Shown here: positions 62,700 through 64,000 of the stretch, piece by piece
Layout: each line of letters starts with the position of its first letter
Numbering within the stretch: position 1 is the stretch's first letter
Assembly (NCBI RefSeq): GCF_009870125.1
Contig: NC_046679.1
Location: 6,200,001 to 6,264,000, forward strand
DNA: 64,000 bases
Direction of reading: 5' to 3'
Origin: Drosophila pseudoobscura
Taxonomy: Eukaryota > Arthropoda > Insecta > Diptera > Drosophilidae
Notes under the pieces: generated by a model
What the model was told of the DNA's origin: nothing
Database searches by the model: none
The model's input: the letters and a program-made list of their open reading frames with translations, nothing else
Translations under genes and position numbers: made by a program

Positions 62700-63740
62700 T
62701 TTAATGTCAATGTGCCTCCTCCTCCTACTCCTCCGCCATATCATATAAAGCTTTAAGCAAAGCTCCCGAGCACGCTTTACGTAACGCGCGATTCGCGATC
62801 GAATGCAGTCGGGGAAAGTGCAGCTCGAAAGCTTTTGAAACGGCTCGCCACGGCTCTGGACCAACTGCAGGCCCCCAAGGCTCCCCGCCCAACCAAGGGG
62901 TACACGCCCCACACGAAACGAGGGAGAGCAACGCACTGCTGAAATCTCTGAGCTGAAGAGAGGAGAGAAGAACTGCAGCCGATCGCAGAACGGGAAACGA
63001 TCGCGAGTGCAGAGAGCTCGTAACTTGTTCTCCGGCCGCCGAAGCTTCGTCGTGCACTTCCTGCGCCCGAGCTGCAACGGAGGCGATCTTCGATCTGTGG
63101 ACTGAGAGCCGCCGCAGCAGCAGCCCTCAGCAACAAGAGAGTCGCGTCGGCGAATGCAACGCTGATTGCAATTACTGCAGGCAGTCAGGCAGGCAGGCGA
63201 GAAGGAACGACTGCATTCTTTGGCGAAAAGTGAAAGAGAGAGAGAGAGGGAACGGCGAACGACGAGTGCGGTGACTGATCATTGTCGTCATCAGCCTCAT
63301 AATCATCATCAGTCTTGCCGTCGTACTGGCGCTCTACTGTACTGCAGAGCAGCAGCACCTCAACGCTGCACACTGCATCACTCTCACTCTCCCGGCGATC
63401 ACAGATCGCGCAACGTGTCGGAAAAGCGCGAAAGTTGTGTTGTGAAAATATCGTCGAAACGAAACACGTTCTAGATATTGTAATTATAAGTGCACCGAAG
63501 TGAGCAAAAACCAGTGAAGTTCTTTGAGTAGTGCAAAAAAGAAACAACAACAAACAGAAACAGAAGCACACATTAACTACATACATATAGAAATTCCCAT
63601 AAATATAGCTTAGCACATTTTCGGATTAAATATCTACCACACACCTACAGCGCCAATTGGATACTCTACACATTTGGATACAGCCAGCCAGCAGAGACAC
63701 CTCCACTCGACTCTCGACGCAACACCAACAATTCCTTTGA
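62700..63740 (+). other. Probable 5' UTR exon of a gene extending beyond the window
   Basis: From about 62.7 kb the plus strand becomes more CpG-rich, then turns into A/C-rich sequence typical of long Drosophila 5' leaders (agtgcaaaaaagaaacaaca near 63531) with only short upstream frames. It ends with a consensus donor (ctttga/gtaagtgt) at 63740/63741. The start is not fixed; similar leader-like sequence with a TATAAAA-like motif also occurs at 61400-62300. The coding part would lie to the right of this window. Gene identity is unknown. Confidence 0.35.
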
Positions 63741-64000
63741 GTAAGTGTTACCATCGAAAGATACCATACGACAGCCCCGACACACCTTTTCAGTAAATAG
63801 ACAGATATAGATCTTTGCTCCACGTTTATTGCCCAAAGAAAAAGCGATTCTATAATGACTTTCATTTAGTTGTCGTAAAGATATCAGATTTGCTCTTTTT
63901 TGTTTGAATCAAGGTGGGGTAGGGTCTTTTTTCCATCTATTATTCGCTCTAATATTCTATTACGAAACACAGCCTGGCTGGAAGGTCATTTTCGTACATA
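63741..64000 (+). other. Start of the intron after the probable 5' UTR exon
   Basis: 260 bp of AT-rich sequence following the consensus donor at 63741. No acceptor and no coding frame is seen before the window ends. Confidence 0.3.

Overview
This is eukaryotic DNA from a Drosophila chromosome. Genes are split by short introns of about 55-120 bp with consensus GT/AG sites, the intergenic DNA is rich in CA, CT and CAG microsatellites, and one gene (19507-21060) encodes a 314-residue CDK that I recognise as fly Cdk2. That gene places the window on Muller element E (3R 92F in D. melanogaster, from memory). Coding divergence and several loci I do not recognise suggest a species other than D. melanogaster, perhaps of the obscura group. 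That last step is inference only.

Layout. 1-10.9 kb has no gene I can support. 10.9-12.3 kb is a frameshifted acyl-CoA ligase (luciferase-like) pseudogene. 13.5-17.6 kb holds three plus-strand chymotrypsin-fold genes: one decayed copy and two intact, catalytically dead serine protease homologues (SPHs). 18.5-19.0 kb is a minus-strand fragment of an LRP5/6 (arrow)-type YWTD propeller with a premature stop. Cdk2 follows behind a cluster of three DRE sites. It converges on a minus-strand secreted, basic, low-complexity protein (21.3-22.4 kb). Two more dead SPHs lie on the minus strand at 26.1-28.3 kb. A plus-strand SLC35F-type transporter occupies 29.5-38.4 kb, with a large 3' region offering several alternative ends.

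The minus-strand gene at 40.6-44.3 kb encodes an 807-residue membrane-anchored protein. It carries two tandem copies of the GPR158/smog-type ectodomain and no seven-helix domain. 44.3-53.0 kb is mostly non-coding but contains a small locus with paired splice sites readable on both strands. The minus-strand gene at 53.05-54.88 kb is a TAK1-like kinase whose C-terminus is made of sixteen 11-residue repeats. The rest is non-coding apart from an 84-nt orphan cassette-like exon, a 182-bp tandem duplication, and a probable 5' UTR exon at the right edge (donor at 63741).

No operon-like cooperation is expected. The only coherent group is the SPH cluster, which probably arose by local duplication and is interrupted by Cdk2 and the secreted-protein gene. 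The items I rate most unusual are the kinase with the 11-mer tail, the double-ectodomain protein, and the transporter's 30-nt microexon and alternative tails. All exon models were built by hand from splice consensus and reading frame. No alignment or transcript data were available.
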